DNA of 64,000 bases from Peteryoungia wuzhouensis (GCF_003205195.1 NZ_QJRY01000008.1:88191-152190), one strand, 5' to 3'; positions 49,850-59,286 are shown, numbered from the stretch's first letter. Notes: a model not told the origin generated them from the sequence alone. A program made the numbers and translations.

Positions 49850-52087
49850 TCAGGCCGCGTGTCGACGCGGCCCGTGGGCTTTGGGGCGCACGGACATCAG
49901 CACCAGATCATCGTAGCCGACATCCTGGAAGGCCTTCATGATATCGGCCAGCTCGCCAGCGTCCGGGTCGGGCGCCGAGAGAATGATCTCGTGTTTGCCA
50001 TTGCGGCTCAGACGGGCAAGGCCCTCGGCCTGGGCCGGACCACACTCCACCAATACCAGATCATAGGCATCGGCCAGGGCATCGACGATCATCGACAGGC
50101 GGTCGGCACCGCGCATGGCCTGGCGGATGTCCGCATTGCCTTGCGGGATGATGTCGGCCGTCGAGCTGCGGTCCGGATGGATGCAGTCGGCGAATGCGGC
50201 TTCGCCGGTCAGGAGATCGGTGATGCCGGGCAGATCCGCCCAGGCGGTCATCATCTGGCTCGGCCAGGCCGAACCGGTCATGTCGATCAGCACGACGCGA
50301 CGACCACGTCCGGCCACGTCGCGGGCAAGCGCCACCGTGCCGGCAGAGCCGTCATCGCCCGAAGGCGAAATCGCGAAGGCGGCGCGGGTGCCCTGCTCCA
50401 AAAGGAAATCGGCAACGGAGGCTGCGGAGAATTCGTCCTGTTCGTCCTCGACTTCCACGTCCGCGACCTCGTCTTCCTCGCCGCCGACCAAAGCGTCCGC
50501 ATCGATCGGACGCTCGTCGGCCTCCTCTGGGAGATCGAGAAGGCTTGCTGGCTTGTCCTGTGCCGGAGCAAGGACAGCGGCCGGTGCGACATCGTCTGCC
50601 AGATCTGCAGCGGCAGCCGCCTGCATTTCGTCATCTTCCGGGAGAATCTCTTCGTCACGCTCGTATTCGCGCGCAGAAGAGCCGGCAGCCGGGCGCAGGG
50701 CGCGGCCGCTGAAGAGTTCCATCAGCATCACGATCACGCAGGAAATGATGAAGGTTGCGAGCGCCGAGACGATGGTCATCGGCAGAACCTTGGGGAAGCT
50801 CGGCTCCTGCGGCGGTACGGCGCGCGATATGACGCGGGCATCGGCCGGGCTCGACCCCTTGTCGAGGCGCGAGGAGGCTTCGCGGTAGCGGGCAAGATAG
50901 GTTTCCAGAAGCTGGCGTTGGGCCGCTGCTTCCCGCTCAAGGGACTTCAGGCCCACTTCATCCTCTCCGGCACGCGCGGTATCGGCCTTGACGGAGTTCA
51001 TCTGGGCAATGAGCTGTGTTTCGCGCTCGCGAGCCACAGATGCCTGATTTTCGAGGCCGGCGGCGACCTTCAACGCTTCTGCGCGGATCTGCTCGCGCAG
51101 GCCCGCCAACTGGGCACGCAGCGACTTCATCTGCGGGTGGCCGTCGAGCAGTGTCGTCGACAGGTCCGAGATCTGCGCCTGAACCTGGGATTCGGCGGTC
51201 CGAAGGCGCTGGACGGATTCCGATCGGCTGATCGCATCGATCGTGTCGGTCGATTTGCCCGCCTTGATCGCCGCCTTCAGGTTTTCAGCGGTCGCCTCCG
51301 CATTGGCCCGTTCGCCGCGAACGCGGGCGAGTTCGGTCGAGATGTCGGAGAGCTGCTTGCTGCTGAAGGACTGGTCGGTCCCGAGCGACATCAGTCCTGC
51401 CTGGGACCGGTATTCCGCCACCTTCTGCTCGGCCTCCCGCACCTTTTCGCGCAGATTGGCAATTTCCGTTTCCAGCCAGCGCACGGCCTCGGAATTGCTG
51501 TCGAGCTTGGCACCGCTTTGCAGGGAGCGATAGACGTCGGCGATGGCGTTGGGCACATCGGCGGCCAGTTGCGGATCCTTGGAGGAGAATTCGATGCCGA
51601 TGACGCGCGATTTCTCGACCTGGTAGACGGACAGCTTTTCCTTGAACGCCTTCAGCACACGCTCTTCCGGTGGAAGTTCGAGCGGGTTCTTCTTCAGACC
51701 GAACAGGACGAGGAAATCGGTGAGCGCGGACGGGCTGGATTCAGGATCGAATTCGGCACGCTCGTGCAGCTTGAGGTCACGCGCCACCTGCTTCATCAGG
51801 TCGACGGACTGCATCAGTTGCACCTGGCTTGCCACATTGAGCTCGTCCGGCATCGGCTCGACGGTCGAAGCATTCGGGCCGGAGGCGGAGAAGCTCGGTT
51901 CACGCGGCTCGATCAGCAGCATGGCGTCGCTCTTGTAGGTCGGCGAAATCGCATGGGCGCCGACAAAAGCAAGCACACCGACGAGAGCGGTCGTCGCAAG
52001 GATGGTCCCTTTCCGTTGCCACACGGCACGGAAAAACTGCGCGAGATCGATATCCACGTCCTGCTGGTCTCGGTCCAAACTCGGCAT
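49850..52087 (-). CDS. Wzc/ExoP-like polysaccharide co-polymerase with degenerate kinase
   Basis: A 745-residue inner-membrane protein. The Wzz domain starts with DIDLAQFFRAVWQRKGTIL and a first transmembrane helix (about 28-50). A long periplasmic coiled coil follows (about 170-390), then the proline-rich segment and second helix (about 435-460). The cytoplasmic part has an acidic linker (about 465-560) and a BY-kinase-like fold. The Walker A site reads SPSGDDGSAGTVALA and lacks the Lys of GKS/T, while the Walker A' VVLIDMTGS remains. No tyrosine cluster ends the protein. It probably controls chain length or export without tyrosine kinase activity. ATG 52087 follows GGGAG. Confidence 0.88.
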   Translation of the reverse strand: MPSLDRDQQDVDIDLAQFFRAVWQRKGTILATTALVGVLAFVGAHAISPTYKSDAMLLIEPREPSFSASGPNASTVEPMPDELNVASQVQLMQSVDLMKQVARDLKLHERAEFDPESSPSALTDFLVLFGLKKNPLELPPEERVLKAFKEKLSVYQVEKSRVIGIEFSSKDPQLAADVPNAIADVYRSLQSGAKLDSNSEAVRWLETEIANLREKVREAEQKVAEYRSQAGLMSLGTDQSFSSKQLSDISTELARVRGERANAEATAENLKAAIKAGKSTDTIDAISRSESVQRLRTAESQVQAQISDLSTTLLDGHPQMKSLRAQLAGLREQIRAEALKVAAGLENQASVARERETQLIAQMNSVKADTARAGEDEVGLKSLEREAAAQRQLLETYLARYREASSRLDKGSSPADARVISRAVPPQEPSFPKVLPMTIVSALATFIISCVIVMLMELFSGRALRPAAGSSAREYERDEEILPEDDEMQAAAAADLADDVAPAAVLAPAQDKPASLLDLPEEADERPIDADALVGGEEDEVADVEVEDEQDEFSAASVADFLLEQGTRAAFAISPSGDDGSAGTVALARDVAGRGRRVVLIDMTGSAWPSQMMTAWADLPGITDLLTGEAAFADCIHPDRSSTADIIPQGNADIRQAMRGADRLSMIVDALADAYDLVLVECGPAQAEGLARLSRNGKHEIILSAPDPDAGELADIMKAFQDVGYDDLVLMSVRPKAHGPRRHAA

Positions 52088-52236
52088 CACTCACACTCCC
52101 GGGGCTTTGTCCGGGCAAACGTAAAGGATCATGGTAACTCAAGGGTTAATCTCTGGCTGTGCGGCTCCCCTCCTCCCCCTCTACTTGTTCTGCGCCAGAA
52201 GAAGCATTCTCCGTTTACCGGGCATTAACCCTAATT

Positions 52237-52250
52237 GTTCGATAACGAAC
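52237..52250. promoter_or_regulatory. Palindrome in the divergent polysaccharide promoter region
   Basis: GTTCG and CGAAC flank ATAA, 36 bases before the Wza-like start and 150 bases before the divergent Wzc-like start, in an AT-rich segment. It could be an operator shared by both transcripts; the regulator is unknown. Confidence 0.4.
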
Positions 52251-52285
52251 CATAAGAAATGGATTGATTGGGAGCGCGATTGCGC

Positions 52286-52861
52286 ATGGCCATGGTCGGG
52301 AAACACGCGATACTTCTGCTCGCCGGCGCACTTCTGTCCGCCGGGCTGGCGGGATGCGCCGGTTATCGTCCGGCCCCGAAGGTCTTTCACGAAGCGACAA
52401 TCCAGCCCTACCGCCTCGACAGCGGCGACCGGCTGCGCGTCACCGTGTTCGAACAGCCCAGCCTGACGAACACATATACGGTGGATCAGGCCGGCTATAT
52501 CGCCTTCCCCCTGGTCGGCCAGGTCGCCGCCCGTGGGGCCACCCTCACCCAGCTCGAAGGCGTCATTGCCCAGAAGTTGAAGCAGGGCTATCTGCGCGAT
52601 CCTGACGTCACCATCGAAATCGACCGCTACCGCTCGATCTTCGTCATGGGCGAAGTCGGCCAACCGGGTCAGTATGCCTATGTGCCTGGCATGACCATCC
52701 TCAATGCGATCGCCGTCTCCGGCGGCTTTACCGGCCGGTCGAACCAGCGGGACGTCGATGTCACGCGCAAGATCAATGGCCAGATCATCACTGGTCGCGT
52801 GCCGATCACCGATCCGATCCTTGCAGGCGACACCGTCTATGTGCGCGAACGGCTTTTCTGA
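52286..52861 (+). CDS. Wza/ExoF-like polysaccharide export lipoprotein
   Basis: A 191-residue outer-membrane or periplasmic export protein. The lipobox LSAGLAGC sets lipidation at a cysteine near residue 26. The poly_export domain (about 40-115) has YRLDSGDRLRVTVFEQPSLT and GYIAFPLVGQVAARGATLTQ. A single SLBB-type domain follows (SIFVMGEVGQPGQYAYVPGM, TILNAIAVSGGF). It is shorter than Wza of enterobacteria but normal for rhizobial homologues. ATG 52286 follows GGGAGC by ten bases; ATG 52292 is an alternative. Confidence 0.92.
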   Translation: MAMVGKHAILLLAGALLSAGLAGCAGYRPAPKVFHEATIQPYRLDSGDRLRVTVFEQPSLTNTYTVDQAGYIAFPLVGQVAARGATLTQLEGVIAQKLKQGYLRDPDVTIEIDRYRSIFVMGEVGQPGQYAYVPGMTILNAIAVSGGFTGRSNQRDVDVTRKINGQIITGRVPITDPILAGDTVYVRERLF

Positions 52862-52864
52862 TCG

Positions 52865-54007
52865 ATGTCAGAAAAGCAGCCTCTGCGCATCGTGCACTGT
52901 TTCCGGTCTCCTGTCGGCGGCATCTTCCGCCATGTGCGGGATCTGGCCGAGCATCACAGCCTTGCCGGCCACCAGGTCGGCATCGTCTGCGACAGTTCGA
53001 CAGGCAGCGAACACGAAGACAAGCTGTTTGCGCAGATCATGCCACATCTCGCGCTCGGTCTCGAGCGCCTGCCGATCCGCCGCTCCGTCGGTCTCGACGA
53101 TCTCGCGGCGCTGAAACGCAGCTACAATCACATCAAGGCATTGCAGCCTGACATCTTGCACGGACACGGCGCCAAAGGCGGCGTGGTCGCGCGGGTCATC
53201 GGCTCGATCCTGCGGGTTCAAAGGTATCGCGTGGCCCGCCTCTATTCCCCGCATGGCGGAAGCCTGCATTTTCGCCCGCGCACGCTGTCGGGCGAAACGG
53301 TCTTCATGGCTGAACGCGTGCTGGAGCGCGCAACAGAGGCGATCTCCTTCGTCTGCGACTACGAGCGCGCAACGTATGAAGCCAAGGTCGGCAAACCGAG
53401 TTGCGATGCCGTCAGGATCTACAATGGCATCAGCGACCGCGACTTCGGGGCAGTGCCCGCATCCGCCAATAGTGCCGACTTCGTCTATATCGGCATGTTG
53501 CGCGACATGAAGGGGCCAGATGTCTTCATCAATGCCTTTGCCGAGGTCGAACGTCGGCTGGGGCGTCCGCTCGCCGGCCGCATCATCGGCGACGGTCCCG
53601 ATGAGGAGAAATACAGGCGGATGCTGGAGCAGAGAGGGCTATCGGAGCGCGTTACAATGGCGCCGGCCATGCCCGTTCGCGAAGCTTTCACCACCGGCAA
53701 TATCGTCGTCATTCCGTCCCGGGCGGAAGCCATGCCCTATATCGTTCTCGAAGCGCTCGCCGCCGAAAAGCCCGTCATCGCTTCGCGCGTCGGCGGCATT
53801 CCGGAAGTGCTCGGGTTCGACAGCGCAGCCCTGGTCGAGCCCGGCGACGCGATGGCACTTGCCGGGGTGATGCTCACGGCATTGACCTCCCCGGACTGGG
53901 CTTCCCGCACCATGCCGGCCAAGGACAGCTTCCAGTCCCGCTTTTCAGCCTCCGTGATGGCGGGTCAGGTCGAGGCGCTTTATTACCGGCACCGCACCCG
54001 GATCTGA
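52865..54007 (+). CDS. Glycosyltransferase family 4
   Basis: A 380-residue GT-B enzyme. The N-terminal Rossmann domain starts IVHCFRSPVGGIFRHVRDLA, with the acceptor-side segment DILHGHGAKGGVVARVIGS. The C-terminal domain has VYIGMLRDMKGPDVFINAFA, GDGPDEEKYR, and the EAMPYIVLEALAAEKPVIAS donor-binding motif with the paired glutamates of family 4. It likely adds a sugar to the lipid-linked repeat unit on the cytoplasmic side. It starts three bases after the Wza-like stop, so it is in the same operon. Confidence 0.93.
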   Translation: MSEKQPLRIVHCFRSPVGGIFRHVRDLAEHHSLAGHQVGIVCDSSTGSEHEDKLFAQIMPHLALGLERLPIRRSVGLDDLAALKRSYNHIKALQPDILHGHGAKGGVVARVIGSILRVQRYRVARLYSPHGGSLHFRPRTLSGETVFMAERVLERATEAISFVCDYERATYEAKVGKPSCDAVRIYNGISDRDFGAVPASANSADFVYIGMLRDMKGPDVFINAFAEVERRLGRPLAGRIIGDGPDEEKYRRMLEQRGLSERVTMAPAMPVREAFTTGNIVVIPSRAEAMPYIVLEALAAEKPVIASRVGGIPEVLGFDSAALVEPGDAMALAGVMLTALTSPDWASRTMPAKDSFQSRFSASVMAGQVEALYYRHRTRI

Positions 54008-54120
54008 AAACGTGGCACTGTGCCCTAACGGCACAATTTCACCCCATATAAGAGGTGACGCTAAAGCGTTTCTTAGGACCTTGTTGATAGTCCTTGTGCA
54101 CCCATGTGCGAGGGATCCCG

Positions 54121-55680
54121 ATGAACAAGGTCGACAAACCGGACGCTTTCGATCTTGAAGCGCTCCGCCGCAGACCGGCAATGAATGCCGATGGCACGAC
54201 ACAGGCACCGGGCAGCGAGCCCAGAGCCGAAGTGAGCGCGCTCGCGCGCCAGATCGCCGGGCAATATGCCGTCGCCAATTACTCGCCCTCCATCGTGATC
54301 GGCCAGTTGCGCTTCCTGGAATTCTTCAGCCTCTTTGCGATTTCGCTCGCCGCCAATTATTTCATGGCGCTGGAACCGGGCGCACATTTCCTTCTCAGCG
54401 CCGTGAGCGGCGCGGGGGGTGCCCTGCTCGCCCTTTTCCTGATGCAGGGAAGCGACTGCTACCACGTCTCCATTCTGCGCACGCCGATGCGCTCCATCGC
54501 CCGTGTGCTCATCAGCTGGACCGTGGCCGTTGCACTTGCTTCGCTCGCCACACTGCTATTCGGCGATTTCGACGTCAAATACCCGAGCACGCTTGCGGTA
54601 TGGTTTGCCGTCGGCGGGGCCTTCCTCGTCATCGAGCGCAATCTGATCGGCTTTGCCATCCGTCGGTGGGGCCGAAATGGCGTGATGGAACGGCGTGCCG
54701 TGATCGTCGGCGGTGGCAAGCCCGCCAAGGACCTGATCCGGGCGCTTGAACAGCAGCCGGAAAACGATATCCGTATCTGCGGCATCTTTGACGATCGCAA
54801 TTCGCAGCGCTCTCCCGACGTCGTCGCCGGTTATCCGAAGCTCGGCAATGTGGCGGAGCTGGTGGAGTTTGCGCGGCTTGCCCATATCGACATGCTGATC
54901 ATCTCGCTGCCGCTCAGCGCCGAAGCGCGGATCATGGAGCTTCTGCGCATGCTCTGGGTGTTGCCGGTCGATGTGCGGCTCGCGGCCCATTCGAACAATC
55001 TGCGCTTCCGTCCCCGCTCCTATTCGCATGTCGGCGCCGTCCCCTTGCTCGACATTCTCGACAAGCCGATCCGCGACTGGGATTCGGTTGCCAAGCGCGC
55101 CTTCGATATCTTCTTCAGCCTCTTGGCGCTGGTGCTTCTGTGGCCCGTCTTCATCGCGACCGCGATTGCCGTGAAGGCGACCTCCAAAGGACCCGTTTTC
55201 TTCGTGCAGAAGCGACATGGCTTCAACAACGAAGTCATCAACGTCCTGAAATTCCGCTCGATGTATACCGAGATGAGCGATCCGACCGCGAAGAACGCCG
55301 TCACCCGGGGCGACCCGCGGGTGACGAAGGTGGGCCGCTTCATCCGCAAGACCTCGATCGACGAACTGCCGCAGATCTTCAACGTGCTGCGGGGCGATCT
55401 CTCGCTGGTCGGCCCGCGTCCGCATGCGGTGCTCGGCCAGACGCGTGACAAGACCTATGGCGAAATCGTCGAGGGGTATTTCGCCCGCCACCGCGTAAAA
55501 CCCGGCGTCACCGGCTGGGCGCAGATCAATGGCTGGCGCGGCGAGATCGACACGGACGAGAAGATCAAGTTCCGCACGGCCTTCGACCTCTATTACATCG
55601 AGAACTGGTCGCTGCTGTTCGACCTGAAGATCCTGTTCCTCACGCCGATCAAGCTGCTCAACACGGAAAACGCCTATTGA
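54121..55680 (+). CDS. Undecaprenyl-phosphate sugar phosphotransferase (WcaJ/ExoY type)
   Basis: A 519-residue polyisoprenyl-phosphate hexose-1-phosphate transferase that starts repeat-unit synthesis. Four hydrophobic helices lie in residues about 70-190. A CoA_binding_3-like Rossmann region follows (AVIVGGGKPAKDLIRALEQQ). A fifth helix (FDIFFSLLALVLLWPVFIAT) leads to the catalytic bacterial sugar transferase domain, with KATSKGPVFFVQKRHGFNN, LKFRSMYTEM, TSIDELPQIFNVLRGDLSLV, GPRPH and KPGVTGWAQINGWRGE. ATG 54121 has GCGAGGG upstream. It overlaps the next gene by four bases. Confidence 0.94.
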   Translation: MNKVDKPDAFDLEALRRRPAMNADGTTQAPGSEPRAEVSALARQIAGQYAVANYSPSIVIGQLRFLEFFSLFAISLAANYFMALEPGAHFLLSAVSGAGGALLALFLMQGSDCYHVSILRTPMRSIARVLISWTVAVALASLATLLFGDFDVKYPSTLAVWFAVGGAFLVIERNLIGFAIRRWGRNGVMERRAVIVGGGKPAKDLIRALEQQPENDIRICGIFDDRNSQRSPDVVAGYPKLGNVAELVEFARLAHIDMLIISLPLSAEARIMELLRMLWVLPVDVRLAAHSNNLRFRPRSYSHVGAVPLLDILDKPIRDWDSVAKRAFDIFFSLLALVLLWPVFIATAIAVKATSKGPVFFVQKRHGFNNEVINVLKFRSMYTEMSDPTAKNAVTRGDPRVTKVGRFIRKTSIDELPQIFNVLRGDLSLVGPRPHAVLGQTRDKTYGEIVEGYFARHRVKPGVTGWAQINGWRGEIDTDEKIKFRTAFDLYYIENWSLLFDLKILFLTPIKLLNTENAY

Positions 55681-56936
55681 GCGCGCTCACCCACCAGAGC
55701 CCAGCCCTTCCCCGGATGCAGGTTGCCGCCATGCAGATGCTCGTGTCCTGGGTGCTCGGGTTCGGCGTCTTCCTGTCGGGCTTCGTCATTTCGGAACCGG
55801 CGCCCTATGAGCTCCTGATGGTCGGCCAAGTTGCGCTGTGGTTCCTGTTCGGGCTGCGCATCTCCCGCACCGTCGCGCCGCTGCTCGCTCTGCTTCTCGC
55901 ATTCAATATCGGCGGGATGCTGGCGCTGACGGTCATGACCGAGATCCTGACCGAGCAATTTCTCTATGTCTTCGTATCGATCTTCCTGGCGCTGACGGCC
56001 GTCTTCTACGCGGCCGTGATCGAAGATCGCCACCAGCGGCTGGTGCTGATCTTCCGGGCCTGGGTGGCGGCCGCCATCCTCACCGGCATGCTCGGCATTC
56101 TCGGCTATTTTCATGCGTTTCCGGGCGCGGAGGTTTTTACCCGCTACGATCGCGCCATGGGCGCGTTCCAGGACCCGAACGTCTTCGGCCCCTTCCTCGT
56201 CGCGCCGATGCTCTATCTGCTCTACGGCCTCCTGAAGGGCAGACTGTCCGAAGCGCCGCTGCGACTGATCGGCATACTGATCATCGCCTTTGCCGTCTTT
56301 CTCTCGTTTTCCCGAGCCGCCTGGGGCCTCTTTCTCTTCTCTGCTCTGGCGCTGGTCTTCATCATGCTGCTGAAGGAGCGCAGCAATGCGTTTCGGCTGA
56401 AGATCCTGATGCTGTCGGTCGCAGCCGTTGGCGTGATGGTTCTGGCCCTTGTCGTGGCTCTGCAGTTCGAAAAGGTGCGCGACCTGTTTCTGGCCCGCAC
56501 CCAGCTCGTGCAGGACTACGATGGCGGCCATCTCGGCCGCTTCGAACGGCACCGCCTCGGCTTTCAGATGGCGATGGAGAGGCCGCTTGGCATCGGTCCG
56601 ATGATGTTCGGCAAGATCTTCCCCGAGGACGAACACAATATCTGGCTGAAATCGCTGATGACCTATGGCTGGGTCGGCTTCATCTCCTATATCTCGCTGA
56701 TCGCCTGCACCTTCGCCATGGGTTTCCGCTACCTGCTGCGGGACCGGCCCTGGCAACCCTATCTGATGATCGCTTGGATCGTGCTCGTCGGGCACATGCT
56801 GATCGGCAATGTCATCGACACCGACCACTGGCGGCATTTCTATCTCGTGCTCGGCATCGTCTGGGGCTGCTGTGCGCTTGAACATCGCCATCAAAAGATG
56901 GTGCGGCGCCGGATTTCCACCGTGGAGCCTGCCTGA
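55677..56936 (+). CDS. O-antigen ligase / polymerase family membrane protein
   Basis: A 419-residue protein with about ten hydrophobic helices. The long periplasmic loop contains RTQLVQDYDGGHLGRFERHR and LGIGPMMFGKIFPEDEHNIW, which is the Wzy_C/O-antigen-ligase signature region (conserved Arg and His). It probably polymerises or ligates the repeat units of the surface polysaccharide. The TTG start overlaps the preceding TGA (TTGA), implying coupling; ATG at 55716 is an alternative start. It is the last gene of the polysaccharide operon. Confidence 0.88.
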   Translation: MSALTHQSPALPRMQVAAMQMLVSWVLGFGVFLSGFVISEPAPYELLMVGQVALWFLFGLRISRTVAPLLALLLAFNIGGMLALTVMTEILTEQFLYVFVSIFLALTAVFYAAVIEDRHQRLVLIFRAWVAAAILTGMLGILGYFHAFPGAEVFTRYDRAMGAFQDPNVFGPFLVAPMLYLLYGLLKGRLSEAPLRLIGILIIAFAVFLSFSRAAWGLFLFSALALVFIMLLKERSNAFRLKILMLSVAAVGVMVLALVVALQFEKVRDLFLARTQLVQDYDGGHLGRFERHRLGFQMAMERPLGIGPMMFGKIFPEDEHNIWLKSLMTYGWVGFISYISLIACTFAMGFRYLLRDRPWQPYLMIAWIVLVGHMLIGNVIDTDHWRHFYLVLGIVWGCCALEHRHQKMVRRRISTVEPA

Positions 56937-57001
56937 TCCGTCGTCGATAAGGCGTGGATCCCAAGCCTTGAACCTTTGCTCTGCTGTGCCATATTCAATA
57001 T

Positions 57002-57295
57002 ATGATCACGCCAGCACAGATCCGCGCTGCACGCGCAATGCTCGACCTCACCATCGATCGGCTCTCCCAGGAAAGTGGCATTAATGCACTGCTGATCCTG
57101 CAGATCGAATCCGGCAACGGCTATGAGGCGACGCCAGGGGATCATGCCATGCTGAGGCAGACCCTGGAGCGGCTGGGCATCCTCTTTCTGGACTCCGGCC
57201 AGGCAGGTCCCGGCGGCGCGGGATTGCGCCTCGTCGCAGCAGATCACCAGGAAGGCATGCGACCGGAAGAGCTGAACTCTGCCAACAATGATTGA
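57002..57295 (+). CDS. Small XRE-type helix-turn-helix protein
   Basis: A 97-residue protein with an N-terminal HTH (ITPAQIRAARAMLDLTIDRL, SQESGINALLILQIESGNG) of the Cro/XRE type and a short C-terminal tail. No Shine-Dalgarno sequence is present before ATG 57002; the upstream CATATTCAATAT is AT-rich, so translation may be leaderless. Related short XRE proteins are common next to other genes in rhizobia. The target is unknown. Confidence 0.8.
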   Translation: MITPAQIRAARAMLDLTIDRLSQESGINALLILQIESGNGYEATPGDHAMLRQTLERLGILFLDSGQAGPGGAGLRLVAADHQEGMRPEELNSANND

Positions 57296-57371
57296 AAGTT
57301 TCTGATACCTCGTTGGAACAATATCCCGCTTGAAAGCTTACCTGCCTGACAAAACCAGACAGGAGACTTTC

Positions 57372-57521
57372 ATGAGCCGAAACAATGGCCTCTACTTGAT
57401 CATCGGCGCCCTCGTCGTTGCCGTCATCGGACTGGGCATCTACGTCTATCAGGAAGAGAGCAAGCCGAAGGGCGTCGAATTGCGCATCGGCGAAAGCGGC
57501 GTTTCCGTCGAGGAGAACTGA
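57372..57521 (+). CDS. Short single-pass membrane protein
   Basis: A 49-residue protein: MSRNNGLYLIIGALVVAVIG plus LGIYVYQ forms one transmembrane helix, followed by EESKPKGVELRIGESGVSVE, an acidic tail on the periplasmic or cytoplasmic side. AGGAG seven bases before ATG 57372. Similar tiny proteins with the KP.GVEL.IGE.GV.IEEN ending occur in rhizobial genomes. Function unknown. Confidence 0.8.
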   Translation: MSRNNGLYLIIGALVVAVIGLGIYVYQEESKPKGVELRIGESGVSVEEN

Positions 57522-57534
57522 TCGACCTCCCGCT

Positions 57535-58581
57535 TCAGGCGGGTCGGATAAAGGTTTGGTAGAATTGTTTGGGGGCGCTGTTGGCGCCCTCAAGCATGTA
57601 AGGCTGGCGACCCGCCGTTCCCCTGCGCACAGGGACCGGGAGTCCATGGTCGAGAGCATCAATGATGCGATATTCGACCAGCACCCTGCCCTTTTCGTCC
57701 TTCCAGACCATCGAGGTTCCATCGGTCGCGGGCCGCGTGACGCCAGCTTCGAAATCGAGACCATAGACGTCAAGCCATTGGGCCAGCGTTGCTTCGGCAT
57801 TGGCAATTGCAACCACGCTGTCGGCGCGGCCATGCCAGATCGAAACCGCAGGTCTGCGCGTCTCTGACCCGTCGCGGGCCGCACGCACGAGGTCACCCCA
57901 TTCACGGTCGCTGCGGCGAGCCCCTGATTTCATCACATGCAGCGCCGACATGGCATCGCGGGCCGCGCCGAAGGGGAGCCCGGCCACGATCTGGCCGGCG
58001 ACAAAGACGTCCGGATAGTTTGCGAGCAAGGCGCCGGCCATGGCTGCGCCGGCAGACAATCCCTGCAGGAAGATGCGATCTTTCGGGATGTTGTGACGGG
58101 TGGCGCAATGATCCACCATCTGGCGGATCGACATCAGTTCCCCGCGATCACGCGCGACCGAACTCGGACGGAACCAGTTGAAACAGAGGTTCTGGTTGTT
58201 TTGCCGGGTCTGCTCCGGATAAAGGAGCACGAATCCCTTTTCCCGGGCCATGCGGCTCCAGCCGCTGCCCTTGTCGAACTGGGCGGCCGTCTGGAGGCAA
58301 CCATGCAGCACAACAACCAGTGTCGGCGGATCGCGCCTGAGCGCCGGCACGAATTCCAGCATGCGCAACCGGCCGGGATTGCTGCCAAAGGCATGGACCT
58401 CGACCAGGGACGCCCGTGCTGTGGCTGCCTTGGATGTGGCTACGCGCTTCTTGGCTTTCGGCGCCGCCTTCGGCAGATCACCCAGGCCAAAGACCGGAAA
58501 GGCGTCCTTCACCATCTTGCGCCAGCGGCGCTGCCCCTTGAGGAGCGCGGACAGCGGAGACAGGGGGTTTTTGAAGCGCAT
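57535..58581 (-). CDS. PHB-depolymerase-family esterase
   Basis: A 348-residue alpha/beta hydrolase of the Esterase_PHB (LpqC-like) family. The oxyanion part is VVVLHGCLQTAAQFDKGSGW. The nucleophile Ser176 is in LQGLSAGAAM, the acid is probably in SIWHGRADSVV, and His is in IIDALDHGLPV. Residues 1-58 form a basic, probably unstructured leader (KAKKRVATSKAATA) resembling phasin-binding or targeting tails. ATG 58581 has no strong ribosome binding site. It likely hydrolyses polyhydroxyalkanoate or another ester. Confidence 0.88.
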   Translation of the reverse strand: MRFKNPLSPLSALLKGQRRWRKMVKDAFPVFGLGDLPKAAPKAKKRVATSKAATARASLVEVHAFGSNPGRLRMLEFVPALRRDPPTLVVVLHGCLQTAAQFDKGSGWSRMAREKGFVLLYPEQTRQNNQNLCFNWFRPSSVARDRGELMSIRQMVDHCATRHNIPKDRIFLQGLSAGAAMAGALLANYPDVFVAGQIVAGLPFGAARDAMSALHVMKSGARRSDREWGDLVRAARDGSETRRPAVSIWHGRADSVVAIANAEATLAQWLDVYGLDFEAGVTRPATDGTSMVWKDEKGRVLVEYRIIDALDHGLPVPVRRGTAGRQPYMLEGANSAPKQFYQTFIRPA

Positions 58582-58714
58582 GGGGGGCGATCTCTTTCGG
58601 CAGGCGTGAAGATCGAATGTAATGCTGCATTGCAGCAATACTAGGACACGCCGGCGATTAACCGGTATGCCCTTTCATCAAGAAAGAAATTTGCTGGGAT
58701 ATCAAGGAAGAGAT

Positions 58715-58791
<77 letters not shown>

Positions 58792-58875
58792 ACCTGCCTA
58801 AACGGCACGTTCCCTTTAGACAGTCAGCCCAGCCCGTGCAAGGGGAAAGTCGCTGACCGCAAAAATTTCCTCGGG

Positions 58876-59286
58876 TCATTTCAGCCGCTGCATCAGCGCC
58901 TGAACCTCTTCGAACCGGCGGCGGTCTTCGTGATCTTCGCTGTCAGAGGCGTAGCAGGTGGAATCCATGCAGAAGCGCGTGACCTTGGTCGGGCTGGTGC
59001 CGGCATCGAACTGGCATTCGATTTCGTCGGTGATATCGCCTTCTTCGGCGTCCATTCGCGTCGAATAGGTGAGCCGGGCACCGGGCGGCGTCAATTCGGG
59101 AAAGGCCTGGACGACGCCCACCTTGAGGTCCCTCGCCATCAACATGCTCTTGGCCACGAAAATGCAGGCCTCCTCCACCGTCTGTGGCCGTGTTCCTGCC
59201 TCTGCAGCAGCGCGGGGTGCTGGTGACGGCGTCTGGGCCAAGGCGGGGGTGGCGATCAGAAGGGCGGCGGCAAACAAACGTTTCAT
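58876..59286 (-). CDS. Periplasmic hypothetical protein
   Basis: A 136-residue exported protein with a short signal peptide (KRLFAAALLIATPALA, cleavage likely before QTPSPAP). The mature part has three or four cysteines (EEACIFVAK, DEIECQFDAG, TRFCMDSTCYASD) that could form disulfides. The C-terminus is charged and helical. No family is recognised. Confidence 0.75.
   Translation of the reverse strand: MKRLFAAALLIATPALAQTPSPAPRAAAEAGTRPQTVEEACIFVAKSMLMARDLKVGVVQAFPELTPPGARLTYSTRMDAEEGDITDEIECQFDAGTSPTKVTRFCMDSTCYASDSEDHEDRRRFEEVQALMQRLK

Noticed and set aside
49838-52228. Plus-strand open frame of 796 codons opposite the Wzc-like gene
   Set aside because: The minus strand has clear Wzz and kinase-fold features; the plus-strand translation is compositionally biased with no motif.
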